A stretch of DNA of 34,557 nucleotides from Acidobacteriota bacterium. Its GTDB lineage: Bacteria > Acidobacteriota > Aminicenantia > JBFLYD01. How positions within the stretch are numbered: position 1 is the stretch's first letter; every line of letters begins with the position of its first letter. The stretch covers positions 55,014 to 89,570 of the forward strand of contig JBFLYD010000022.1 of the NCBI GenBank assembly GCA_040756905.1, in the 5' to 3' direction. Under the pieces are notes generated by a model. The model had not been told where the DNA came from. It made no database searches and saw only the letters and a program-made list of their open reading frames with translations. Shown piece by piece: positions 8,100-16,706 of this stretch. The position numbers were made by a program, and so were the translations under genes.

Positions 8100-9113
8100 T
8101 TAACTTAATAAAAATACATTGCCTAAGTAAACATTTTTCAAGCCATTTTTTTCTGCGATTTCTTTTGCTTTGAATGCCTGCATTCTTGATGATCTCAGAA
8201 GGTCGTAAAAGAAAAAATGAGGAGAGAACCCAAGGAGAACATAGGGAATATCTCTGTCAAGGTCTGAAATGAATTTTGAAATTTTATATATCTCTTCTTC
8301 ATCTATGTATCCAGGGATTAAGAGTGTGCTTGCAATCAAACCCTTCTTCAATCCGTACTCTTTCTTTAATTCAGCCAACATCGAAAAATTTTCAAGAGTC
8401 CATTCATTGTTCGTTCCACATAAAGCATAATTCAATTTAGTATCAAAAGTTTTGATATCAAATTTTATCCATCCATTACTACTCCAAGAAATCTCTGCAA
8501 TTTTTCTTGCAATTTTTGAGTTCATTGAACCATTTGTCTCCCAGCAAATAGTTGCTTTTTTATTTTTTAATATTTCCCTTGAAGCTCTTATTGAATGAAC
8601 AATTTGAGGGGTTGGATCTCCTCCAAAATAACAGACGCAGAAAGTATTTTTATCGATCAAATTTTTAAATTCCTCAGATGGAATAGTTTTAGTTCGATAT
8701 CTTGAATTTTTAAAGTGCCAGTTCTGACAGAAAAGACAGTTAAATGAGCAGGATCTATAAAAAACTGCAAGATTTTTCATTCCAAATTTTTTAGTCCCTT
8801 CACAAACTTTATCAGCAACGCAATTGGTTGGAAGAGGATCATAATAATAGTCAAGTGTTCCTAATTCTAATGATCCGCAATATCCTGACTCATCCTTTGA
8901 GAAAATACACTGATTGACACAAACCTTACATTTCTTTCCGCCTTCTTTTTTCGGTGGAAAAGGAGGAAGATTAAATTTTTTTCTCGATTCTGAATGGGCT
9001 CTGTCAATTAAAGGTTTTACTCTCTCAAAATTATTTCTTATACAATCCAGGCACAACTTTAAATACTCAGAAATTATAGGTGACTCTCTTCTGCAATTTA
9101 AACAAATCGCCAT
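8100..9113 (-). CDS. Radical SAM protein, pyruvate formate-lyase-activating-enzyme-like
   Basis: Predicted 337-residue iron-sulfur enzyme. The radical SAM cluster motif CxxxCxxC is SCSFNCLFC (C122, C126, C129), followed by a GGDPTP segment that normally contacts SAM. The N-terminus has a zinc-ribbon-like pair, C4xxC7 and C21xxC24. A further Cys-rich stretch (CKVCVNQC ... GYCG ... LPTNCVAD ... VC) is typical of an uncharacterised PflA-like subgroup. The protein it modifies is unknown and no glycyl-radical enzyme is nearby. An in-frame TTG at 9137 is possible, but ATG 9113 matches the start of the zinc-ribbon module. Confidence 0.75.
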   Translation of the reverse strand: MAICLNCRRESPIISEYLKLCLDCIRNNFERVKPLIDRAHSESRKKFNLPPFPPKKEGGKKCKVCVNQCIFSKDESGYCGSLELGTLDYYYDPLPTNCVADKVCEGTKKFGMKNLAVFYRSCSFNCLFCQNWHFKNSRYRTKTIPSEEFKNLIDKNTFCVCYFGGDPTPQIVHSIRASREILKNKKATICWETNGSMNSKIARKIAEISWSSNGWIKFDIKTFDTKLNYALCGTNNEWTLENFSMLAELKKEYGLKKGLIASTLLIPGYIDEEEIYKISKFISDLDRDIPYVLLGFSPHFFFYDLLRSSRMQAFKAKEIAEKNGLKNVYLGNVFLLS

Positions 9114-9248
9114 TTTAATTATCTCTTGAGCAGTCAAAGTTTCTGGAAAGAGAAATTTTTTTAAAGAATTTTTTTGATATAATGGGACTCAAGAACACGG
9201 AATTAAATGAAGAGAGCAGCCATCTTCTGAGCGACATATCTCCGAGTA

Positions 9249-9290
9249 TTGTGGCACTTAAAAGGTAATTTTTTATTTTAAGTGCCACAA
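9249..9290. repeat. Perfect 15-bp stem-loop followed by a T-run
   Basis: TTGTGGCACTTAAAA (9249-9263) and TTTTAAGTGCCACAA (9276-9290) pair perfectly around a 12-nt loop. CTTTTTTCTTTT follows on the plus strand, as in an intrinsic terminator reading plus, yet both flanking genes read minus. It may be a terminator of unseen plus-strand transcription or the core of a mobile repeat (see copy 2 of the direct repeat at 9304-9344). Confidence 0.75.
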
Positions 9291-9303
9291 CTTTTTTCTT
9301 TTG

Positions 9304-9344
9304 ATTTTCATGCGAGGAGATCTGAGCGAAGGGGATGGTTGACC
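9304..9344 (+). repeat. Intergenic direct repeat, copy 2
   Basis: This is the second copy of the 41-nt element at 2686-2726, with one mismatch and 35 identical bases (9310-9344). It lies between the OPT transporter and the radical SAM gene, 14 nt after a 15-bp hairpin. A looser inverted resemblance (CATCTTCTGAGCG ... ATATCTCC) can be seen at about 9219-9243 on the other side of that hairpin. Confidence 0.85.
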
Positions 9345-9382
9345 TCTTTATCATAGCTTGGTCACCTTTGCTGCCCAAATTA

Positions 9383-11383
9383 TTAACTAGCTTTTTTAGA
9401 ATCTCTATAAACCCAGATAGATAAAAGAACAAAAAATATCAAACTTAAAATTTCTCCGTAATCTGTAAACCATTGATAGGGGGTCCCTTCAATCCATCTT
9501 CCATCGCTGAAAATAACAGGAACTCCTATGGATAAAACTCTATCAGCATTAAAAAGCTTTAAAACTGCTCCGATAATTCCCATTAATGCACCACCTGCAA
9601 TAAATCCAGAAGCAATTAACGTTCCCCTTTCTTTTCTCTTTTCAGATGTATCTTTTTCCTTTGATGACTTTCCTACAAGATAAGAGACAAGACCTCCGAT
9701 GAATAATGGAGTATTCAATTCAAGAGGAATGTACATACCCAAAGCAAAAGCAAGGGCAGGGACTTTTGACATCTCTATTAGTAAAGCAACGACTCCGCCA
9801 GTACCGTATAAAATCCAGGTGATCGGCTCTTTTGCCATTAATGAAGAGATTATCGCTGCCATCAAATTTGCTTGAGGTGCTGGAAGTATACCACTTTTAA
9901 ATGAATAAGTTTTTTCAAGCAAAAATATGGCAATTCCCACAACCAATGCAGCTATAAGAGTCCCAGAAAACTTATATCTTTCCTGATTCCTTGGTGTAGC
10001 TCCGAGCCAGTATCCTATCTTCAGATCTGTGATAAAACTTCCTGAAATGGAAAGAGCTGTGCAAACAACTCCACCGATTAGAAGAGCAACAGCCATGCCT
10101 TCCTTTCCAGAAAGACCAGCTCCAATCAATACCACAGAACTGATTATCAGTGTAACAAGAGTCATTCCTGAGACCGGGTTTGTTCCAACTATAGCTATTG
10201 CATAGGCAGCAACAGTTGTAAAGAGAAAACTAAGAATCACACAGATTAAAACGCCTAAAATTGCTATTTTTGGGTTTGATAGATGGTTAAAGAAAAAGAA
10301 AATCGAAATTGAAGCAATAATTAAACCTATTAAAATTGTTGACATCTTCAGATCAACGTTTGTTCTTTCAGTAAAACTTTCCTTCTTTCTGCGCTTAAAA
10401 ATTTCTTTTATTCCCAGAGAAAAAGCATTGATGAGAATCGGCAGAGATTTTATTATGCTAATAAATCCAGCAGTAGCAATTGCTCCTATTCCGATTTTTT
10501 GAACGTAACTTTTAAAAATCAGAGTCTCATTCATCAAAGAAATTGGTATAGTTCCTGGAAACACAGGCTCTGGGAGAAATTTTCCTAAATACCATATAAG
10601 AGGAATGAACACAAAAGTTGAAAGAAGGCTTCCAGCCAGTATGACGGCAGAATATCGAAGTCCCACTATATAACCAAGCCCAAAAATAGCGGCTAAAGCA
10701 TCTATTTTAAGCATCATTCTTGCTTTTTCTGAAAGCTTTCTCCCAAATTCTACCCACTGAAAAGTTATCATCTCATTCCATAATTTCATCGATGTGGAAA
10801 GAAAATCATAAACTCCTCCTACAATCATGCTAACTACTAAAACTTTTGCTTGAGCTCCTCCAGCCTCTCCTGCTACTAAAATTTCTGTTGTGGCTGTTGC
10901 TTCTGGAAAAGGGAGCTTTCCGTGCTGTCCCATGCAGAAAAATTTTCTAAGGGGGATCAGGAAAAAGACTCCGAGGCAACCACCAAGAAACGAAGCTAAA
11001 AAAATGTAAGAAAATTTTGCATCCAGATCAAGAATGAACAAAGCAGGAGTTGTAAATATTGCTCCAGCAACCACAGCTCCTGATGCAGAGCCAATCGATT
11101 GAATAATGACATTTTCCAGGATTGTGCTTTTTCTCTTAAACCAGTTTGCAAAACCAACAGCAAGAATAGCAATCGGAATCGCAGCTTCAAAGACCTGACC
11201 AACTTTCAAACCAAGATAGGATGCTGAAAAAGTAAAAAATAGAGACATTATAAGACCCAATGTAACTGAACGGATGCTTATCTCATGAATTAATGATTCA
11301 GAAGGGACATAAGATATATATTTCTCTCCTGGCTTAAGCTCCCTGTATGCTTCTGGAGGTAAACCTTTTTTCTTGTTTTCCAT
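9383..11383 (-). CDS. OPT-family oligopeptide transporter
   Basis: A 666-residue inner-membrane protein of the oligopeptide transporter (OPT) family, which imports peptides or metal-peptide complexes using the ion gradient. It has many long hydrophobic segments (about 14-16) from residue 40 to the C-terminus. Family-like stretches include the N-terminal NVIIQSIGSASG, TNPVSGMT in the middle, DLKIGYWLGATPRNQ and GGLVSYLVGKSS near the end. ATG 11383 has AAGGAG 3-4 nt upstream. It would supply substrate to the M29 and other peptidases nearby. The exact substrate is unknown. Confidence 0.88.
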   Translation of the reverse strand: MENKKKGLPPEAYRELKPGEKYISYVPSESLIHEISIRSVTLGLIMSLFFTFSASYLGLKVGQVFEAAIPIAILAVGFANWFKRKSTILENVIIQSIGSASGAVVAGAIFTTPALFILDLDAKFSYIFLASFLGGCLGVFFLIPLRKFFCMGQHGKLPFPEATATTEILVAGEAGGAQAKVLVVSMIVGGVYDFLSTSMKLWNEMITFQWVEFGRKLSEKARMMLKIDALAAIFGLGYIVGLRYSAVILAGSLLSTFVFIPLIWYLGKFLPEPVFPGTIPISLMNETLIFKSYVQKIGIGAIATAGFISIIKSLPILINAFSLGIKEIFKRRKKESFTERTNVDLKMSTILIGLIIASISIFFFFNHLSNPKIAILGVLICVILSFLFTTVAAYAIAIVGTNPVSGMTLVTLIISSVVLIGAGLSGKEGMAVALLIGGVVCTALSISGSFITDLKIGYWLGATPRNQERYKFSGTLIAALVVGIAIFLLEKTYSFKSGILPAPQANLMAAIISSLMAKEPITWILYGTGGVVALLIEMSKVPALAFALGMYIPLELNTPLFIGGLVSYLVGKSSKEKDTSEKRKERGTLIASGFIAGGALMGIIGAVLKLFNADRVLSIGVPVIFSDGRWIEGTPYQWFTDYGEILSLIFFVLLSIWVYRDSKKAS

Positions 11384-11407
11384 TTTCTCCTTTTTACAAA
11401 TTTAGTA

Positions 11408-11498
11408 ACACTTCCCAAATTTTTTTAATAGCACAAATTAAATTAATATTTTTCATTTTTAACTACCCTAAAAATTTATTAAAAAAATTGGGAAGTGT
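11408..11498. repeat. 91-bp element with 22-23-bp inverted ends
   Basis: Bases 11408-11430 (start ACACTTCCCAAATTTTTTT) and 11477-11498 (end AAAAAAATTGGGAAGTGT) are inverted repeats differing only by one extra A. The 46-nt interior is almost pure A/T. It occupies nearly all the gap between the PpiD-like and OPT genes. It could be a tiny non-autonomous mobile element or a long-loop terminator. No target-site duplication is obvious. Confidence 0.7.
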
Positions 11499-11504
11499 CC
11501 CTAA

Positions 11505-13424
11505 TTAAAATCTTCCGAGTATCTCATCAACGGAAGTTTTATAAACTTCATAATTCAATTTCACCTGGAGTTCTTTCTGTATTCTTGCTAAATAAGCCTG
11601 GTAAAATTTTTTCTGTTCTAATTCTTTCAAAGTCTTCTTTATTCTTTCTTTTTCTTCTTTAAAAGCATTCTTATCCAATTCCTTTTTTTCGGAGACTTTC
11701 ACGATAAAATATCCATTTTCATACTTTAATGGCTGAGAAACCTCTCCTTTGTCCATTACAAAGAGTCTTTCTTCAATTGAAGGAATTGTTCCAATTCCTT
11801 CTAAATAATCTCCTCTTTTGAAATCTTTTTGATAATATTCAAAATTGTATTTTTTAACATCATTTTCGAAAGATTCAGAATTTCTTACTACTGTAAATAA
11901 TGAATTTGCCCTTGTCAGAGCGTGATCATCCTTTAATTTTTCCATCAGGTCAATTTTTACTTTTTCTCTCACTTCCTGGAATGATGGATCTCTTTCCTTT
12001 TGAATCTCTTTGAGTTCAACAACTACAGCTCCATTAAAAGTAAAAAATGGCTCGCTTATCTCGCCTTTTTTTATTTGAAATAAAGTATTGCTTATGTATC
12101 CTGAAGGATCTATCTCCTCTAATGAAGCACCTTTTGTAAGATAAGTTGTCCAGTTTATTTTAATTCCTTTTCTTTTTGCAACTCTTTCCAGGCTCTTTTC
12201 TTTTCTGGTCTCTTTAAAAATTTCCTGAGCTCTCTTTTCTCCCAATTCCTGAGCCTTCTGATAATGGAGAATTTCTTTTATCTGAAATTTAACTTCCTCG
12301 AATGGCCGTGTCACTGGAGGAATTTTCTCTGTGATTTTTAAAATAGAGTACCCATGTTCTATCTCTAACACTTCTGAAACACCACTTTCTGGAAGATCCA
12401 TTATTCTTCTCTGCTCTTCTGAAGAAAGTTGATGCCACTCAGTATATCCCCAATCTCCTCCTGAGGAAGCCTTTTCATCCTCGGAGAAAATCTTTGCCAG
12501 ACTTGAAAAATCCTCACCTTTTTTAACTCTCTCATAAAGCTCGTTTGTCTTATCTTTGATTAAATCCAGATGTTTATCATCTTTTTTCAGAAATATTCGA
12601 GAAACTCTTATTTTTTCAGGAATCTGGAATTGTTCCTGATTATCCTCATAATAAGAAAGTTGCTCACCCTCTGTAACATCAATCTCTTTTTTTAAGTCCT
12701 CAAAATTTAAGAGCACATAAATTCCTTTTCTCTTTTCGGGAATTCTAAATTTTTCTTTATTAATTTTAAAGCATTCTTGCACTTCTTTCAGAGAAGGCTC
12801 ATTTTCAAGAATTATTTTACTTTTATCTATCTTAGCATATTCCATTCTGATTGTTTCTTTTTCTTTTTTAAACTCGTTCAAAATCTCCTGTTCAGAAATG
12901 GGGATGCCGGATGAAATTATTTCCGAGAATTTTCTCATCAGAGCTTCTTTTCTTACACTATTTTCATACTCCTTTATGGAAATTCTATTGTAGGCTAAGA
13001 TTCTCTGATACTCTTCAAAACCGATGAATCTTCCATCTTTCTGAAATAGAGGATTATTTAAAATTGCATGTTTTATTTCTTCCTTTGTTACAGAAATACC
13101 CATTTTCTTAGCAACCTGAAATACTATTTCTTCCTGGATCATCTGGTTTAATACCTGCTCAGGAATTCTTAATTGTTCGATAAGTGATCTTTTCAATCTT
13201 CCTTTATAATTTCTTGATATTTGTTGAAGTTGCGAAAGGAGACTATATTTAAAATCTTCTGTTGTTATTTTTTTCTTTCCTACAACTGCAAGGGAATTTT
13301 CTGACTGATTAAAAGATAATCTTCCGCTTCCCCAGCTATAAAAAATGAAGAAAATAAACGAAGCTATTACAATCCATAACGATACTGAAAGGGATTTCAA
13401 ATTTCTCCTCATTGCCTCAAGCAT
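11505..13424 (-). CDS. PpiD/SurA-like periplasmic peptidyl-prolyl isomerase and chaperone
   Basis: A 639-residue protein anchored by one N-terminal transmembrane helix (about residues 15-32) with the rest in the periplasm. Residues 40-220 look like the SurA/PpiD N-terminal chaperone domain, with repeated helical segments (QIPEQVLNQMIQEEIV-like). A parvulin-type rotamase domain follows at about 265-375: VSRIFLK, then FSEDEKASSGGDWGY, then GVSEVLEIEHGYSILKI. A second parvulin-like or chaperone region, then a charged coiled-coil-like tail, complete it. It should help fold exported and outer-membrane proteins. ATG 13424 has AAGGAGG 9 nt upstream. It diverges from thyX across 109 bp. Confidence 0.82.
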   Translation of the reverse strand: MLEAMRRNLKSLSVSLWIVIASFIFFIFYSWGSGRLSFNQSENSLAVVGKKKITTEDFKYSLLSQLQQISRNYKGRLKRSLIEQLRIPEQVLNQMIQEEIVFQVAKKMGISVTKEEIKHAILNNPLFQKDGRFIGFEEYQRILAYNRISIKEYENSVRKEALMRKFSEIISSGIPISEQEILNEFKKEKETIRMEYAKIDKSKIILENEPSLKEVQECFKINKEKFRIPEKRKGIYVLLNFEDLKKEIDVTEGEQLSYYEDNQEQFQIPEKIRVSRIFLKKDDKHLDLIKDKTNELYERVKKGEDFSSLAKIFSEDEKASSGGDWGYTEWHQLSSEEQRRIMDLPESGVSEVLEIEHGYSILKITEKIPPVTRPFEEVKFQIKEILHYQKAQELGEKRAQEIFKETRKEKSLERVAKRKGIKINWTTYLTKGASLEEIDPSGYISNTLFQIKKGEISEPFFTFNGAVVVELKEIQKERDPSFQEVREKVKIDLMEKLKDDHALTRANSLFTVVRNSESFENDVKKYNFEYYQKDFKRGDYLEGIGTIPSIEERLFVMDKGEVSQPLKYENGYFIVKVSEKKELDKNAFKEEKERIKKTLKELEQKKFYQAYLARIQKELQVKLNYEVYKTSVDEILGRF

Positions 13425-13497
13425 TTAGCTATTCCTCCTTACTCCAAGAGAACTTTATATTACACATCCATAAATTAATCAAGCTACTAAAATAAAC

Positions 13498-13527
13498 TTG
13501 ATAATTTAAAGATTCTTCAAGTATCAT
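13498..13527 (+). promoter_or_regulatory. thyX promoter giving a leaderless mRNA
   Basis: TTGATA at 13498-13503, an 18-nt spacer and TATCAT at 13522-13527 form a reasonable sigma70-like promoter. Transcription would start at about 13534, which is the GTG start codon itself. Confidence 0.5.
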
Positions 13528-13533
13528 AGGACT

Positions 13534-14325
13534 GTGAAAATTTCATTAATTTCTATTACTCCAAATCCAGAAAAGGTTATTGAATTAGCCGGCAGAACCT
13601 CATATCTTTCTTTTGACAAGTATACAGAATTTCCAATTTTAGAGGCATCTCCTGAAAATTCAAGAGAATTCAAAATCTTCCGAACCGAAGATTTTCCTGA
13701 GTTAAAGAACTTGAATGAAGGAGATGAATTTTCCTTTGAGAAAAAGAAGTGGAAAATTCATAAAAAATGGAGAAACTCCGCGGAGAAATTTATAAAAATG
13801 ATAATAAGAAATGGACATCTCTCCGTTCTTGAACATGCGTACGCCACATTCAGAATTTCCGGCGGATCAAGAAGCTTTACCCATCAGCTTGTGAGACATC
13901 GATTGGCTTCCTATACACAACAAAGTCAGAGATATGTTGATGAGGAAAATTTTAATTATATCATACCTGATTCTATTAAAAAAAATAAAGAAGCTAAAAA
14001 AATTTACAATACTTTTATTGAACAATCACGAGATTCATACAAAAAATTGAAAGAATTGGGAATTCCAAAGCAAGATGCAAGGTTTGTATTGCCAAACGCA
14101 ATTGAAAGCGAAATAGTTGTTTCGGCTAACTTTAGGGAATGGCGTCATATAATAGATTTAAGGGGCAATTCTAAAGCCCAGTGGGAAATTAGAAAAGCAA
14201 TTATAAAAATCCTGAAAATTTTAAAGAAAAAAGCTCCCATTGTTTTCGATGACTACATTTTAGATGAAAAAAAGATACTTATAACAAAGAAAGAACAAAG
14301 AATAATTAAATCTGAGGTAGAATAA
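13534..14325 (+). CDS. thyX: Flavin-dependent thymidylate synthase
   Basis: A 263-residue ThyX, which makes dTMP from dUMP using FAD, NADPH and methylene-tetrahydrofolate. The signature RHRxxSxxxxSxR is present as R121-H-R-L-A-S ... S131-Q-R133. The N-terminus (PNPEKVIELAGRTSY) and GHLSVLEHA (94-102) are also typical. Between them, residues about 30-75 form a charged segment some 35 residues longer than in many ThyX proteins. The start is a GTG with no convincing ribosome-binding site, but it matches the family N-terminus. No thyA is visible. The later deoxynucleoside-kinase-like gene also belongs to nucleotide metabolism. Confidence 0.92.
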   Translation: MKISLISITPNPEKVIELAGRTSYLSFDKYTEFPILEASPENSREFKIFRTEDFPELKNLNEGDEFSFEKKKWKIHKKWRNSAEKFIKMIIRNGHLSVLEHAYATFRISGGSRSFTHQLVRHRLASYTQQSQRYVDEENFNYIIPDSIKKNKEAKKIYNTFIEQSRDSYKKLKELGIPKQDARFVLPNAIESEIVVSANFREWRHIIDLRGNSKAQWEIRKAIIKILKILKKKAPIVFDDYILDEKKILITKKEQRIIKSEVE

Positions 14326-14345
14326 GGTAATTATTGTATTTTATT

Positions 14346-14374
14346 TTGATAAGATTAAATAAATTTGATATAAT
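14346..14374 (+). promoter_or_regulatory. Promoter of the rpmE-prfA-prmC operon
   Basis: TTGATA (14346-14351), a 17-nt spacer and a perfect TATAAT (14369-14374). Transcription should start near 14381, just before the AGGAGG ribosome-binding site at 14386-14391. Confidence 0.75.
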
Positions 14375-14395
14375 TTATTTTTAATAGGAGGAAAG

Positions 14396-14608
14396 ATGAA
14401 GCAGGGCATTCATCCAGAATATGTCGAATGTGTGGTTCATTGCGCATGTGGAAATACTTTTATCACCCGTTCGACAAAAAAAGAGATAAGGGTGGAAATA
14501 TGTTCCCAATGCCATCCCTTTTTTACGGGTAAACAGAAACTCATCGATTCAGCTGGAAGGGTTGAAAAATTTAAGAAAAAATATGAAAAAAGAAAAACTT
14601 TAAAATGA
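14396..14608 (+). CDS. rpmE: 50S ribosomal protein L31, zinc-binding type
   Basis: A 70-residue L31 protein of the large ribosomal subunit. The four zinc cysteines C16, C18, C36 and C39 are all present, which marks the C+ form rather than the zinc-free paralogue. HPFFTGKQK near residue 40 is family-typical. A strong AGGAGG site lies 4 nt before the ATG. Its TGA overlaps the ATG of prfA (ATGA), so translation is coupled. The rpmE-prfA-prmC order is common in bacteria. Confidence 0.95.
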   Translation: MKQGIHPEYVECVVHCACGNTFITRSTKKEIRVEICSQCHPFFTGKQKLIDSAGRVEKFKKKYEKRKTLK

Positions 14609-15687
14609 TAGAGCATTTAGAAACAATAGAAAAGAAATATGAAGAAATAATAAATAAACTGAGCCTTCCAGAAATATTTACAGACAATACAAAATACGTA
14701 TTTCTTTTGAAAGAAAAATCCTATCTCGAACCTATAGTTAAAAAATACAAAGAATACAAAGGCCTTTTGAAGAGAAAAAATGAAGCCCTTGAAATAGTCG
14801 AAGATCCAAATTCAGACCAAGAATTTAAAAAGTTAGCCAGGGAAGAGTTAAAAGAAATTGAAAAAATAGAAAATAACATAACAAAGGAATTGAGAATGTT
14901 GCTAATCCCAAAAGACCCGAATGATGAAAAGAATGTATTTCTTGAAATAAGAGCAGGTGCAGGAGGTCATGAAGCCTCTCTTTTTGCTCAGGAACTTTTC
15001 AGAATGTATACTAAATTTGCAGAAAAAAATAACTGGAAAGTGGAGATATTAGATGAAAGCCTTTCAGAAATAGGAGGAATAAAAGAAACGATAATCTCTG
15101 TCTCAGGAAAAGATGTATGGAAAAAATTGAAATGGGAAAGGGGAGTCCACAGAGTCCAGAGAGTTCCAAAAACTGAAACATCAGGAAGAATTCACACATC
15201 AACAGTTACTGTAGCTGTTCTTCCTGAAGTAGATGAAATAGAAGTCAATATCAACCCAAAAGATTTAAGAATAGAAGCTTTTGGAGCATCTGGACCTGGC
15301 GGTCAGAATGTAAACAGGAATTATACTGCAATCAGGATAACTCATATTCCCACAGGAATTGTTGTAAGCTGTCAAGATGAGAAATCCCAGCACAGAAATA
15401 AAGAAAAAGCATCAAGAATTCTTCGGTCCAAACTTCACGAGATGGCTTTAAACGAGCAACAGGCAAAAATCTCTGAGGATAGAAAAAAGCAGGTTGGAAA
15501 CGCAGAAAGGGCTGAAAAAATAAGAACCTACAATTTTCCCCAGGGGAGAGTAACTGATCATAGAATTAACCTCACTCTCCAGAAACTACAAAATATCCTG
15601 GATGGAAATCTTGATGAAATTATAGACTCCCTTTCAGAATTTTATAATTCAAAAGCTTTAGAAGAAACAATCGCAATACCTGCATAA
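14605..15687 (+). CDS. prfA: Peptide chain release factor 1
   Basis: A 360-residue class I release factor reading UAA and UAG. The catalytic GGQ is at 232-234 in GPGGQN. The codon-recognition tripeptide is PKT at 188-190, the PxT form of RF1 rather than the SPF of RF2. The start overlaps the rpmE stop by 4 nt. The next gene is prmC, whose product methylates the glutamine of GGQ. Confidence 0.96.
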   Translation: MIEHLETIEKKYEEIINKLSLPEIFTDNTKYVFLLKEKSYLEPIVKKYKEYKGLLKRKNEALEIVEDPNSDQEFKKLAREELKEIEKIENNITKELRMLLIPKDPNDEKNVFLEIRAGAGGHEASLFAQELFRMYTKFAEKNNWKVEILDESLSEIGGIKETIISVSGKDVWKKLKWERGVHRVQRVPKTETSGRIHTSTVTVAVLPEVDEIEVNINPKDLRIEAFGASGPGGQNVNRNYTAIRITHIPTGIVVSCQDEKSQHRNKEKASRILRSKLHEMALNEQQAKISEDRKKQVGNAERAEKIRTYNFPQGRVTDHRINLTLQKLQNILDGNLDEIIDSLSEFYNSKALEETIAIPA

Positions 15688-15712
15688 ATTCTTCTTCTAT
15701 TCTCCATCAAAG

Positions 15713-16573
15713 ATGACATCCATTGCTGATTTTTTAGAATCAGCTTCAAGCTATTTATACCAGGATAATCATCTTGCCTCAAGGAGAGAAATAGTTCAAA
15801 TAATTTCGTTTGTGCTAAATAAAAGTAAGGAATATCTTTATGCAAACATGGAAAAAGATTTAAAAGAAACGGAGATGGATAAAATCTTGAAATTTATTCA
15901 AAAAAGAAAAAATGGATTTCCGTTACAATATATTGTAAAGAAACAGGAATTCTGGTCACTGGATTTTAAAATTTCAAAGGGTGTTTTTATACCAAGACCA
16001 GAGAGTGAATTAATAGTTGAAAAAACAATTGAATTATTTGGCAAAGAAGAAGGGATTATTGTAGATGTAGGAACAGGATGTGGAAATATTGCGATATCCA
16101 TTGCCAGAGAATTGCCCAAAGCTAAAATAATAGGAATTGATGTGTCATTGAAGGCAATTAAATTCGCCCAAATAAATGCTAAATTGCATAAAGTCGAAGA
16201 TAGAGTTGAGTTTTTAAAGGGAAGATTTCTGAAACCCCTGGACGAAAAAGAATTTTTAGAAAAAATTGATATAATTGTATCCAACCCTCCTTATATCTCT
16301 CCCGAAGAATGGAAATCTTTACCCTCTGAAATTAAAAAATTTGAACCAAAAAGAACTCTTGTATCTTCAAATAATGGATTATCTTTCATTAAAAAATTAA
16401 TTAATGATTCTTCTATTTATGTAAAAAAAGGGGGGTATCTCATTTTCGAAATAGGAAATGAGCAAGGAGAAATCATTAAATCTTTTTTACCAAACCAATG
16501 GAAACTTTTAAAAATAGAAAAAGATTTAGCTAACTTCCCTCGGGTCATTATTTTAAAAAAGCAAATACATTAA
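15713..16573 (+). CDS. prmC: Release factor glutamine N5-methyltransferase
   Basis: A 286-residue SAM-dependent methyltransferase that modifies the GGQ glutamine of release factors. It has a helical N-terminal release-factor-binding domain (1-90), the SAM-binding loop DVGTGCGNIA near residue 117, and the catalytic NPPY at 191-194. It starts 25 nt after prfA. No clear ribosome-binding site precedes the ATG, so the start could rely on coupling. It is the last gene of the rpmE operon. Confidence 0.93.
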   Translation: MTSIADFLESASSYLYQDNHLASRREIVQIISFVLNKSKEYLYANMEKDLKETEMDKILKFIQKRKNGFPLQYIVKKQEFWSLDFKISKGVFIPRPESELIVEKTIELFGKEEGIIVDVGTGCGNIAISIARELPKAKIIGIDVSLKAIKFAQINAKLHKVEDRVEFLKGRFLKPLDEKEFLEKIDIIVSNPPYISPEEWKSLPSEIKKFEPKRTLVSSNNGLSFIKKLINDSSIYVKKGGYLIFEIGNEQGEIIKSFLPNQWKLLKIEKDLANFPRVIILKKQIH

Positions 16574-16670
16574 ATAGGCCTCTGAAAAAGTAATTTCGTA
16601 TTAATAAAATAACTTTTTAAAATTTGATAATTTACATTGTAGATATAAAAGAGATCTCCTTAAAAATTAA

Positions 16671-16700
16671 TTGACTTTATCTTTTCAATAATAAGATAAT
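16671..16700 (+). promoter_or_regulatory. Promoter of the B12-binding-type radical SAM gene
   Basis: TTGACT (16671-16676), an 18-nt spacer and GATAAT (16695-16700). Transcription would start at or next to the ATG at 16707, so the mRNA is probably leaderless. No ribosome-binding site is present. Confidence 0.5.
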
Positions 16701-16706
16701 AAAAAA

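Noticed and set aside
9115-9432. Minus-strand open frame of 105 codons across the OPT/radical SAM gap
   Set aside because: It runs through the 15-bp hairpin and the 41-bp repeat, overlaps the 3' end of the OPT gene, and its product resembles nothing; it is probably chance.
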